A stretch of 64,000 bases of DNA from Solidesulfovibrio carbinolicus (GTDB lineage: Bacteria; Desulfobacterota; Desulfovibrionia; Desulfovibrionales; Desulfovibrionaceae). Shown piece by piece: positions 53,744 through 61,773 of this stretch. The notes beneath the pieces were generated by a model, which saw only the letters and a program-made list of their open reading frames with translations, was not told where the DNA came from and made no database searches. The translations under genes were made by a program, and so were the position numbers. Position 1 is the first letter of the stretch; every line of letters begins with the position of its first letter. The stretch spans positions 992,001 through 1,056,000 of the forward strand of contig NZ_CP026538.1 in the NCBI RefSeq assembly GCF_004135975.1, given 5' to 3'.

Positions 53744-56700
53744 ATGACGCATAACATACCCCCGGATCAGGGGATTCCGCCGCTGCCCGAAGCCAACGCC
53801 AGCGCCCACGCCCTGGACGGCGTGCCGCGCTCGGCGCTCTCGCGCCTGTGTTTCGACGCCGGCGATTACGAACTGCTGCGCATCGTCAACGACGTGCTGG
53901 CCCGGCGCGGCTCGTCGAGCTTAAAACGCCTGCTCGCGCCGTATCTGCATCCCCACGGCATCAAGGAAATGGCCGCGCCCAAGGGGCTGCGCATCGCCTA
54001 CGCCGTCATCCATCTGCTGGGGTCCCTGGAGGCCGGCATGGCCGGCGACCGGTTGACCGCCTTGCGGTCGTTGCGCGACGAGGTCATGGCCGCGGCCGAG
54101 TCGGGCTTGGAGAAAAACACCGCCCGGGTGCTGCTGCAGATCATGAAGGAACTGGTGCGCTCCCGGGACACGCCGCGCCGCCAGTTGGAGCTGGCCCACG
54201 ATTTCCGCAGCGCCGTGTCCGGCCGGCCGCGGGTGGTGCGAAAGCTCCTGGCCGAGTACCATCTCCTGGAAATGCCCGAGGAGTGGAACCAGATCGCCTT
54301 TGACGACCACGTCCACGACGCCAACACCAAGGGCCGCAAATCGCCCACCCATCTCATCATGGACGCCTGGATCAAGGGCATCCGACGGCTCACGGTCATC
54401 CACTACCATTTCGTGCGCCCGGAGACCGCCGCCGAGCTGCTGGAAGCCGCCGCCATCATGGACATGCGGGTGGACATCGGCATCGAATGCCTGGCCCGGC
54501 ATCGCGCCGGCCACGTCAAGCTTGTCTGGTCCCCGCGCGGTTTCACCCAACCCGAGGATTTCGCCGCGTTTCTCAAAAAGCCCGGGGTGCGCGAATTCAT
54601 GCGCGAGGGCTTCGAGCTGTCGCTTCGCGAGCAGCGCCATGTCCTGGCCGTGCTGGCCGCCTTCAACGCCCGCCACCGCCAGGCCATCCGCGACCGCTAC
54701 GGCCTGGACCTGCCGCCCCTTGATCACGAAGAGTTCCTGGCCTTCGTGGGATCGGGCCAGGCCAGCCTGCTGCATCTGGCCCGGTTCATCCGCGACGCCC
54801 TGGCCCCGCTGCTGGACGCCCAGGCCGGCGAAACCATGGACTCGGCCGCCGCCGGCAAGGCCTGTCCGCTTTTGGCCGAACGCGACAGCCTGGACGTGGA
54901 GTCGCTCTTGGACGACTACCTGTCCCCGGCCGCCAACCCGGACATCGCGCCGCCCGAGGCCCCCCAAGACGGCGAGACCTTGCCCGAGCGCCTGACCGTG
55001 GACGTGGCCGAACTGGCCCGCCGCATACACGCCCTGCATGTCGGCAACAGTCTGGCCCTGTGCACGGCCGAAATGCCCTTTGCCGACGTGCTGCTGGCCC
55101 TTTTCGCCTGTCGCGGCGACATCACCGGCTGCGACGCGTTTAATCTGCGCGTCTTCGAAACCGGCGGCGGCGACGGCGGCGACGCCCTGGCCCTTATTTC
55201 CATCGTCAACGCCGGCAACGTGGTGGCCTTAAAGCGCCTCATAAACCGCACCGCCGACGCGGCCGAAGCCGGCGGCGACGCCGAAACCGCCGCCAACCTG
55301 CGCGATCTGCGCCGCGACGTGGCCGCCATCGCCGCCGCCTACCGCGCCCGGCCCCTTGCGGCCCGCATCGGCACCGACTCCACCGGCCAATCCACCCGCT
55401 GCCACGGCATGGGGCTGGTGGTGGCCGACACCCTGCCGGCCCGGACCCGCAAGCGCCTGGCCCGCCGCGAAAAGCGGCCTGGGATGAGCCTTCGCCGGGC
55501 CATCCCCGTGGGCGTGGCCGTCTCGCCCCGGGTGAGCACCCTGCCCGACGAATTTTCCAGCGACCTTTCGGCCCGGTTCTTCCGGTTCCTGCGCGGCCTG
55601 CCCGGCCTGCGCCTGGCCGGCTATCGCTACGTGCTGGAGTGGGTGGGCAAACGCTATTTCAAGGCCACGCCGCAAACCGCCAACATCCACACCCTGGGCG
55701 GCATCCAGCAAAAGGCCAGCCAGCGCTATCTGGCCCGGGCCGAGGCCTTGCGCCGGCCTCTGGGGCTGTCCTGGCGGTATCTGAGCAACACCATCAAGAA
55801 CGTGCTGAAAATCGGCCTGGGCTTTGCCGTGGCCGCCGCCTCGTTTGCCAGCATCAACTCCTGGTGGGTCCTGGCCTGGCTGGGGCCTTTCATCTGGTTT
55901 GGCATCACGGGCGTGCGCAACGTTATCCAGGCGGTGCTCGGCAGCGGCGGCCTGCGCCGCTCGCCGCTTTTAACCTGGAAAGACTACGTGAGCTTCGACC
56001 GCCTGGCCGATTCGCTCATGTTCACGGGCTTTTCCGTGCCGCTTTTGGACATCGTGGTGCGCACGCTGGTTTTGGGGCAGGGCTTTGGCGTCACCACCTC
56101 CAGCGCGCCGCTTTTGCTTTTCGCCTGCATGGCCGTGGCCAACGGCCTGTATCTGGCCAGCCACAATCTGCTGCGGGGGCTGCCCAAGTCGGCGGCCGTG
56201 GGCAACCTGTTTAGGTCCGTGCTGTCCATTCCCCTGGCTTACGGCCTCAACCAAGGCCTGGCCTGGCTGCTCATCCAGGGCGGCCTGCCCGACCCCGAGC
56301 CGGCGCTTGAGCCCTTTGCCGCCATCGTCTCCAAATTCGCCTCGGACTGCGTGGCCGCCGGCATCGAAGGCTTGGCCGACCGCTCCAAGTACGTGCGCAT
56401 GCGCCTTCGCGACTACCGCGAGAAATTCAAGCAACTCTACGACACCTACTCGCTGCTGGAGCTGCTCTATCCCAGCGACGACGTGGCCAAACTCCTGGAA
56501 ACGCCCAAGGAATTCATCAATTCCATCGGCTCCCAGAAGGGCGATCTGGACAAGATCGTCATCGTCAACGCCTTGGACTTCCTCTATTTCTGGATGTATC
56601 AGCCGCGTGCCCGCACGGTGCTGGCCCGGGCCATGCGCTCCATGTCGGCCGAGGAGCGGCGCATGTTTCTGCTGTCCCAGTACGTGCTGCTGCGCGAACG

Positions 56701-56890
56701 CGAAATCAGCCGGCTGTTCATCGAAGGCTTGGTCGGGCGCAAGTTCGCCCCGGCCCTGTCGTTTTATTTGAGCCACGCGAGGCGTTATCTCGACGATCTC
56801 CAGGAACTCGCCCACCGCCACCCGCCCGCCGAAGCTTTGACCTTGGAGAACGCGCTGCTGGGACGAGACGTCCGGCTGGGCGGGTTGTAG
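53744..56890 (+). CDS. unknown large protein with PHP-like N-terminus and membrane domain, 1048 aa
   Basis: I know no named family. Near residues 187-250 is a block like PHP phosphoesterases: DDHVHD (His189, His191), then HYH (His220, His222) after ITV-like strands, and GIE (Glu248). Another polar motif, GTDSTGQSTRCHGMG, lies at about 547-561. From about residue 690 to 850 there are four or more hydrophobic segments (IGLGFAVAAASFASINSWWVLAWLGPF, FTGFSVPLLDIVVRTLVLG, APLLLFACMAVANGLYL, SIPLAYGLNQGLAWLLI). The C-terminal 200 residues are helical and soluble. This suggests a hydrolase-like domain facing the cytoplasm on a membrane base. Its role is unknown. Confidence 0.75.
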   Translation: MTHNIPPDQGIPPLPEANASAHALDGVPRSALSRLCFDAGDYELLRIVNDVLARRGSSSLKRLLAPYLHPHGIKEMAAPKGLRIAYAVIHLLGSLEAGMAGDRLTALRSLRDEVMAAAESGLEKNTARVLLQIMKELVRSRDTPRRQLELAHDFRSAVSGRPRVVRKLLAEYHLLEMPEEWNQIAFDDHVHDANTKGRKSPTHLIMDAWIKGIRRLTVIHYHFVRPETAAELLEAAAIMDMRVDIGIECLARHRAGHVKLVWSPRGFTQPEDFAAFLKKPGVREFMREGFELSLREQRHVLAVLAAFNARHRQAIRDRYGLDLPPLDHEEFLAFVGSGQASLLHLARFIRDALAPLLDAQAGETMDSAAAGKACPLLAERDSLDVESLLDDYLSPAANPDIAPPEAPQDGETLPERLTVDVAELARRIHALHVGNSLALCTAEMPFADVLLALFACRGDITGCDAFNLRVFETGGGDGGDALALISIVNAGNVVALKRLINRTADAAEAGGDAETAANLRDLRRDVAAIAAAYRARPLAARIGTDSTGQSTRCHGMGLVVADTLPARTRKRLARREKRPGMSLRRAIPVGVAVSPRVSTLPDEFSSDLSARFFRFLRGLPGLRLAGYRYVLEWVGKRYFKATPQTANIHTLGGIQQKASQRYLARAEALRRPLGLSWRYLSNTIKNVLKIGLGFAVAAASFASINSWWVLAWLGPFIWFGITGVRNVIQAVLGSGGLRRSPLLTWKDYVSFDRLADSLMFTGFSVPLLDIVVRTLVLGQGFGVTTSSAPLLLFACMAVANGLYLASHNLLRGLPKSAAVGNLFRSVLSIPLAYGLNQGLAWLLIQGGLPDPEPALEPFAAIVSKFASDCVAAGIEGLADRSKYVRMRLRDYREKFKQLYDTYSLLELLYPSDDVAKLLETPKEFINSIGSQKGDLDKIVIVNALDFLYFWMYQPRARTVLARAMRSMSAEERRMFLLSQYVLLREREISRLFIEGLVGRKFAPALSFYLSHARRYLDDLQELAHRHPPAEALTLENALLGRDVRLGGL

Positions 56891-56933
56891 CGGGGATGGG
56901 AGAGAAGACGCGGGGAGAGTAGGGCAGGGGGAT

Positions 56934-56972
56934 GCCTCCGGCGGCTGGGGGCCTGAGGCCCCCAGACCCCCC
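56934..56972 (+). repeat. GC-rich palindromic repeat, copy 14
   Basis: The A' stem as in copy 13; it starts 43 bases past the stop of the 1048-aa gene and is followed by GAAGAAAAGGGTTAAGGGG, as in copy 13. Confidence 0.85.
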
Positions 56973-57077
56973 GACTGAAGAAAAGGGTTAAGGGGATTTC
57001 GACGGGCATTGGCTGCGCCGACCCACGGACCTCCCCGCGAACAGACGTTGATTTTCGCTTGGCGACAGCCGTGCAAC

Positions 57078-57120
57078 AAAGCGCCCCGCCTTCCGGTCAA
57101 GCCGGGAGGCGGGGCGCTTT
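57078..57120. terminator. bidirectional terminator
   Basis: A 19-bp stem (57078-57096 with 57102-57120, one G-T pair) with loop TCAAG. It starts with AAA and ends with TTT, so it can stop transcription from both convergent genes. Confidence 0.85.
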
Positions 57121-57245
57121 CTCTTGAACTGTGGTGGGGCCCGGGCGTCGCGTCCTCGAAACGGTCATGTCGCGCGTTAGCGGCAGCTCCCTGAAACCAT
57201 GGCAGGTCGCGTGGCGATGCACCCGCGCCGTCGCCGGGGACGACG

Positions 57246-57743
57246 CTAGGCCTCGGTGGACCCGACGCCGGACAGGGCGCTGGAGATGATGCTGTCCATG
57301 GTGGCCATGGGATTGTCGCCGCTTTGCTTGGCGTACTGCTGGGCAGCCTGGCCCTGGGCGCCGTTGCCGCCGGAAGGGGGCGAGGGCGGGGTCAGGGAAT
57401 CCATGGAACCCGACGAGGACGCCGAGGCGAATTGTTCCGCCATGGAGGACAGCATCTTGGCCGTGTTGGAATCGGACGCCCCGTCGGCGGCTTCGGAGAG
57501 CTTGTCGGAAATCTGCTGGGTCACTTCCTTGAACTTGTCCGGGTCGGAGCTGGCCAAGTCCTTGAGCTGCTGCATGGCCTTGGCCCCCTTGGAAAAGTCG
57601 CCGCCGTCGCCTTTGATGGACAGCCCCGAGGCCAGGCTGTCCGTGGCCGAGGATTCGGTGGAGCTGGTGCTCGACGAGCTGATCAGGCTGCTCAGGGACG
57701 TGGTCGTGCTGCTGTACGAATTGCTGATGAGATCCGTGCTCAT
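57246..57743 (-). CDS. Ser-rich protein of unknown function behind a sigma-28 promoter, 165 aa
   Basis: The ATG at 57743 follows AGGAG. The first 45 residues are almost all Ser/Thr with few hydrophobics (MSTDLISNSYSSTTTSLSSL). Then comes a helical region (AMQQLKDLASSDPDKFKEVTQQISDKL, MLSSMAEQFASASSS), a Pro/Gly linker and a short C-terminal helix ISSALSGVGSTEA. There is no signal peptide. The promoter fits the flagellar sigma factor, and a flexible Ser-rich N-terminus is common in proteins exported by the flagellar type III system, so it may be exported or flagellum-associated (inference). Confidence 0.8.
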   Translation of the reverse strand: MSTDLISNSYSSTTTSLSSLISSSSTSSTESSATDSLASGLSIKGDGGDFSKGAKAMQQLKDLASSDPDKFKEVTQQISDKLSEAADGASDSNTAKMLSSMAEQFASASSSGSMDSLTPPSPPSGGNGAQGQAAQQYAKQSGDNPMATMDSIISSALSGVGSTEA

Positions 57744-57785
57744 GGTGATTCTCCTCTTGCAAGGCAAGGTTGACGTCTGCCTGGC

Positions 57786-57812
57786 TTATCGGCCCATGAG
57801 CAGGGAAGTTTA
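57786..57812 (-). promoter_or_regulatory. sigma-28 (FliA) promoter
   Basis: On the minus strand TAAACTTC, 11 bases, GCCGATAA. The known enteric FliA consensus is TAAAGTTT, 11 bases, GCCGATAA, so the -10 is perfect and the -35 matches in six of eight positions with the core TAAA intact. It is 43 bases ahead of the Ser-rich gene. Confidence 0.8.
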
Positions 57813-58310
57813 TATAGAAATTTTTTTTATCCGTGTGTAACCAGTGGGTTGGTGTGACGTCCGTGGTGCTATTGGCCTCGTATTTCAAATTTAAGTGTGC
57901 ATACCTGTGCTATAATTATTGTTACTTGACTGATGTAATATTTTTATTCGTGTAATAAACTGCGAGAAATTTGGTTGTTGCGGAGGAATGACTTTCAGTG
58001 TCGGCGTTTTATGGAGATAGTTCCGTGCTGTTCAGGATTGTGTCGGCATGGCGAAATGGTGTTCTTTTCGCGTGTCTCCAAAATCCTGATGGCCTCCGGG
58101 AGGGTTTCCGGGGAGGCGCAGCGGCTGGACAGGGGAAGGGGGCGGCGGGAAGGGCGCTGGGATGTCGGGCTGGGAACAGGCGGGAGGGCAAGCGACGCCG
58201 TTGCGCCGCGTTGCGTGCGCACCAGGGCAAGAAGCACACGTTGCGGTGGGCGGCGTCCCCGGCCGTGCACGGTCCGGCGACAGGGCCGCCCTATAAACCT
58301 TTCTCCAAGT

Positions 58311-58349
58311 GGGGGGTCCGGGGGCCTCAGGCCCCCGGCCGCCGGAGGC
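58311..58349 (-). repeat. GC-rich palindromic repeat, copy 15
   Basis: A type-A stem; its box end faces the stop codon at 58388 across a GA-rich tract. Confidence 0.85.
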
Positions 58350-58387
58350 ATCTTCCTCTTCTCCTCCCTCTTCCTGTCCCTCTCCCC

Positions 58388-59605
58388 CTAAAACTTGCGC
58401 AGTTCGAACAGCTTCTTGCTTTGGGTCGAGACGATGTGGAAGTACTTGTCCTGGGGGATAAAAATATAGGGCACGTCTTCGGCGCGGCGGAACAGGAAGT
58501 CCGAGAGGATCATGCGGTTGACGGCCTGATGGCCGATGATCATGATGTATTCGGAGTTGCCGCTCAAATAAATGGCTTTCTTGATGCCGCGATAGACCCG
58601 GCCGGCCATGGTGGCGTAGCCTTCGCCGCCGGGATAGACGAAGTTGTATTTGTTGCGCGCCCGGGCGGCGAAGAGTTCCGGCCGTGCACGCTCCATCTCT
58701 GCATAGCTCAGGCCGTCGCATTCGCCCACATCAATTTCGTCGAACTCCTTGAAGGCGTGGTGGATGGTCGTGCCCTTGCGCGTTTCCAGGAGCGGCTCGG
58801 CCATTTCCCGGGTGCGCGTCAGCGTGCTGGTAAAGACGTAGGGCAAGGGCGTGCCGATGAAGTGGCGAGACAGGGCCCAGGCCATGCGCCGGCCTTTTTC
58901 AGTCAGGCTGGAGTCGCCGCCGACGCGGTTTTCCAGGTTGTATTCGCTCTCGGCGTGGCGCACGAGAAAGAGGTTTTTGATCCAGTCCGACATGAGCAGG
59001 TCGCGGATGCGGCCGTAGTGGGGCACGTCGGAGTGGACGCGTTCGGCGATGATGCGGTTATTGAGGGTGTCCAGGCGCACGAGGTTGCCGGCCTCGTCGG
59101 CCGGGGCGTAGATGTGGCGGTAGTAGCCGATGCGCGAGAAAAAGCTTTTGGCCGCTTCATCCTGGGGCAGATGGGCGAATTCCGGCAGCCGGGTCTTGCG
59201 GGCCACGGACAGGGCCAGCAGTTCGGGATCGTCGTTGATGCACTCGATAAAAAGGATGGGATGCGGAGCCATGCTTTGCCGCAACGTCTCCCGCCGTTTG
59301 CGGGAGACGTTGGTGGCGTCGAGGATGGCGATCTGGCCTTCGGCCGTCAGGTAGGCCTTGGCCTCGGCGATGCTCACGGCGGCGATGCGTTCGCGAAGCG
59401 CCGCCGCGTCGGCGTTGTCCGGGTTGTAGAAGCCGGCATGGGAAGTGTTGCCGGCGACCATGCGCCGGCGCACGTCGCCGTTGTTGAAGATGCCGACCTT
59501 GATGTCGTCTTTTTCGAGGTTTTCCTTGATCTTGGCCGCGACAGTGGACTTGCCCATGGCCGGCAGCCCCACCATGGCGATGCAGAGCTTGGCCGGCCGT
59601 GCCAT
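58388..59605 (-). CDS. 6-phosphofructo-2-kinase/fructose-2,6-bisphosphatase-like enzyme, 405 aa
   Basis: An N-terminal P-loop kinase (GLPAMGKST at residues 13-21, ILDATNVSRKRRE near 94-106) is fused to a histidine phosphatase (LVRHAESEYN with His217, FTSTLTRTREMAE, Glu290 in KEFDEIDVGECDGLSYAEM, and His359 in IIGHQAVNR). The order and motifs are those of the animal and yeast bifunctional enzyme that makes and destroys fructose 2,6-bisphosphate. Whether the bacterial enzyme uses that substrate is not shown. The ATG overlaps the U32 protease stop by one base (TAATG), so the two are coupled. Confidence 0.88.
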   Translation of the reverse strand: MARPAKLCIAMVGLPAMGKSTVAAKIKENLEKDDIKVGIFNNGDVRRRMVAGNTSHAGFYNPDNADAAALRERIAAVSIAEAKAYLTAEGQIAILDATNVSRKRRETLRQSMAPHPILFIECINDDPELLALSVARKTRLPEFAHLPQDEAAKSFFSRIGYYRHIYAPADEAGNLVRLDTLNNRIIAERVHSDVPHYGRIRDLLMSDWIKNLFLVRHAESEYNLENRVGGDSSLTEKGRRMAWALSRHFIGTPLPYVFTSTLTRTREMAEPLLETRKGTTIHHAFKEFDEIDVGECDGLSYAEMERARPELFAARARNKYNFVYPGGEGYATMAGRVYRGIKKAIYLSGNSEYIMIIGHQAVNRMILSDFLFRRAEDVPYIFIPQDKYFHIVSTQSKKLFELRKF

Positions 59606-61587
59606 TACAGCAACCCGATTTCCCAGTTGAAGTGGCTGGTGCGGTCGCGCCGGTTGACTTCCTTGGGCAGCGGCTCGCGCAGGTCCACGAAGACGCAGTA
59701 GCCGGCCCTCACCAGGGCCTCGCGGTGGCGGTAGAGGTCCACTTCCCAGTTGGCGTAAAGCCAATAGGTGCGGTCATATTTGACGGCCCAGAACGCCTCT
59801 TCCTTGGGGCTGATGACGGGCAGGCAGGTCTTGACCTCGCCCGAGAGCACCCGCGACAGCCCCAGGGGCCAGGCGCCCTTGGCCACGACGCCCAGGTGCA
59901 GCGGGGAGGTCTTGGGCAGGCCAAGCAGTTCCTCGCCCGACAGCTCCGGCGAAACAAACGCGCCGTAAAAGCCGTTTCGGGCCAGTTCGCCCAGTGCCAG
60001 GGGATTGGCAACGTTGCAAAACGGGCCGGCCCAGAAGTCCAGGCCCTTGGCTCCGTCCGGGAACAGGCCGGTCTGCCAGGGGGCGTTTAAGACGAAGCGT
60101 TTGCCGCCCCGGCTGACGATGGCGGCGATGAGGCTTCTAAATTCGCTTTCCTCATCGGGCCAGATGACCGGCGGCAGCCACCACCAGACCATGGCCGCCC
60201 GGCCAAGGGGCAGATTCTGGGCCCGGTGGGTGGAGATCCACACGCCAAAGGGGCTTTTTTCCTTGCGCATGTCGGGGTGCCGCCACACGCTTAAGGACAG
60301 CGGCTCGCTGCGAAACGGCTTGGCCGGCTTGGGCAGCTTGGCGACGAATTCCGACGGCTTGGCCTCACGCGGGGCGATTTTGTCCAGGGCGGCTTCCAGG
60401 GGCGCGATCTTGGCGGCCAGGGCCGGGTCGCGGCGGTCGATCAAAAAGACCGGGATGCCGGACTCAGGTCGGCTTTCGGAGGCGTCGAAGGTCAGCGTCA
60501 GCCGGCCGCCCTTGGGCACGGTGCGGGTCACCTTGACCACGCGGTGGCCGGGTTCGTCCTCGAAGCCCACCCGCAGCAGGTCGCCGGGCATGAGGCCCAC
60601 CCGGGTGGACAGGTTCCACTGGCCGCTTTTGATGCCCCGGGTGAGCTTGCCGGCGGGCATGCCCGAGCCGGTGCGCTCCTTGGTGTCGATGGGGTTTTTC
60701 GGCCGCTGGGGCAGGAAGTTGTAGTTGGTGCCGGGCCGGCCCAGGGCCTGCTCCAGGAAGCTCGCGGCCATTTTCTTGGCCGAGGCGTCGTCGGCGGCGT
60801 CGCGCAACAGCTTGTAGGCGGCCACGGTATGGTAGACGTAGTGCGGGCCTTTCTTTCGGCCCTCGATCTTCCAGGCCGTGATCTCGGGAATGGTGAGCAG
60901 GGCCTTGGTCAGCACGTCCAGGCTCAAGTCCTGGCAGGAGAAATAGCGGCCCTTCTGGCCCCTGTGGTCGTAGATGCGCCGGCAGGGCTGGACGCAGCGG
61001 CCGCGCAGGCCCGACTTGCCGCCGAGGTAGCTGCTCCAGTAGCAGCGCCCCGAGACGTTGTAGCACAGCGCGCCGTGGACAAAGGCTTCCAGGGAAAGGT
61101 CCTTGGGCGCGGCTTCGGCCATCTCGCGCATCTCGTCAACGGTCAGTTCGCGCGGCAGCACCACCCGGGAGAAAGAGTAGGCGGGCAGGGTGGCCAGACC
61201 CGACGGGCTGCTGACGTTGGCCAGGGTGGACAGGTGCAGTTCGCCCTTGTAGCCGGCTTGCCGGGCCACGGCGGCCACGCCCAGGTCCTGGACGATGAGC
61301 GCGTCGGGTCCGACGTCGGCGGCCAGGCGCGAGATCAGGCGTCCGGCCTTGTCGGCCTCGTCGGGCTTGAGCAGGGTGTTGATGGCGACGTAGGTGCGCA
61401 CGTTGCGGCCCCGGGCCATTTCGGCCAGTGCGGCCAGCTCGGAGGTGGAAAAGTTGCGGGCCAGCATGCGGGCGGAGAAATGTTTGAGGCCGCAGTAGAC
61501 GGCGTCGGCCCCGGCGGCCACGGCCGCCAGAAACGAATAGGGATCACCCGCTGGGGCAAGGATTTCAGGCTTTTTCGCCTCGGTCAT
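59605..61587 (-). CDS. U32 family peptidase (RlhA/collagenase-like), 660 aa
   Basis: The N-terminus PEILAPAGDPYSFLAAVAAGADAVYCGLKHFSAR is the U32 signature. The cysteine cluster is in ALCYNVSGRCYWSSYLGGKSGLRGRCVQPCRRIY (about residues 165-200), which binds an Fe-S cluster in RlhA-type members that hydroxylate 23S rRNA. The long C-terminal region has further beta domains. The ATG at 61587 was chosen because the fold begins there; the ribosome site is weak. The PFK2-like gene is coupled downstream. The family is certain; the rRNA role is inferred. Confidence 0.9.
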   Translation of the reverse strand: MTEAKKPEILAPAGDPYSFLAAVAAGADAVYCGLKHFSARMLARNFSTSELAALAEMARGRNVRTYVAINTLLKPDEADKAGRLISRLAADVGPDALIVQDLGVAAVARQAGYKGELHLSTLANVSSPSGLATLPAYSFSRVVLPRELTVDEMREMAEAAPKDLSLEAFVHGALCYNVSGRCYWSSYLGGKSGLRGRCVQPCRRIYDHRGQKGRYFSCQDLSLDVLTKALLTIPEITAWKIEGRKKGPHYVYHTVAAYKLLRDAADDASAKKMAASFLEQALGRPGTNYNFLPQRPKNPIDTKERTGSGMPAGKLTRGIKSGQWNLSTRVGLMPGDLLRVGFEDEPGHRVVKVTRTVPKGGRLTLTFDASESRPESGIPVFLIDRRDPALAAKIAPLEAALDKIAPREAKPSEFVAKLPKPAKPFRSEPLSLSVWRHPDMRKEKSPFGVWISTHRAQNLPLGRAAMVWWWLPPVIWPDEESEFRSLIAAIVSRGGKRFVLNAPWQTGLFPDGAKGLDFWAGPFCNVANPLALGELARNGFYGAFVSPELSGEELLGLPKTSPLHLGVVAKGAWPLGLSRVLSGEVKTCLPVISPKEEAFWAVKYDRTYWLYANWEVDLYRHREALVRAGYCVFVDLREPLPKEVNRRDRTSHFNWEIGLL

Positions 61588-61773
61588 GGGAGTCTCGCGA
61601 AGATAGGGATTAGTGGCAGGCAGCGCCGTGAGGCGAAGACCATAAACCAAACTTTCCCGGGAGGGAATTGTTTTTTTCTAGTCTGTCGCGAAACGCCGCC
61701 GATCTCGTTACCATATTGCGTCGCTCCGGTTTTTGCGCCATGCTCGCCGGACACTTTTTTTGGAGGGTCGGCC

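Larger units (their letters stand above)
56891..57245. other. convergent intergenic region with repeat and terminator
   Basis: The 355 bases hold palindromic repeat copy 14 (56934-56972) and a strong terminator (57078-57120). I see no gene in the remainder. Confidence 0.7.
57744..58387. other. 644-bp intergenic region, partly AT-rich
   Basis: It contains the sigma-28 promoter (57786-57812), a markedly AT-rich stretch (about 57813-57985) and repeat copy 15 (58311-58349). Between 57990 and 58310 I see nothing recognisable; the open frame crossing it on the plus strand is a shadow of the gene beyond. Confidence 0.6.

Noticed and set aside
57998-59701. Long plus-strand open frame of 567 codons
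   Set aside because: It runs antisense through the PFK2-like gene and a repeat, is Gly/Ala/Val-rich and matches no family; it is a shadow caused by high GC.
60544-61773. N-terminal extension of the aminotransferase frame
   Set aside because: It is antisense to the U32 gene; the GTG at 61774 has a good ribosome site directly before the family fold.
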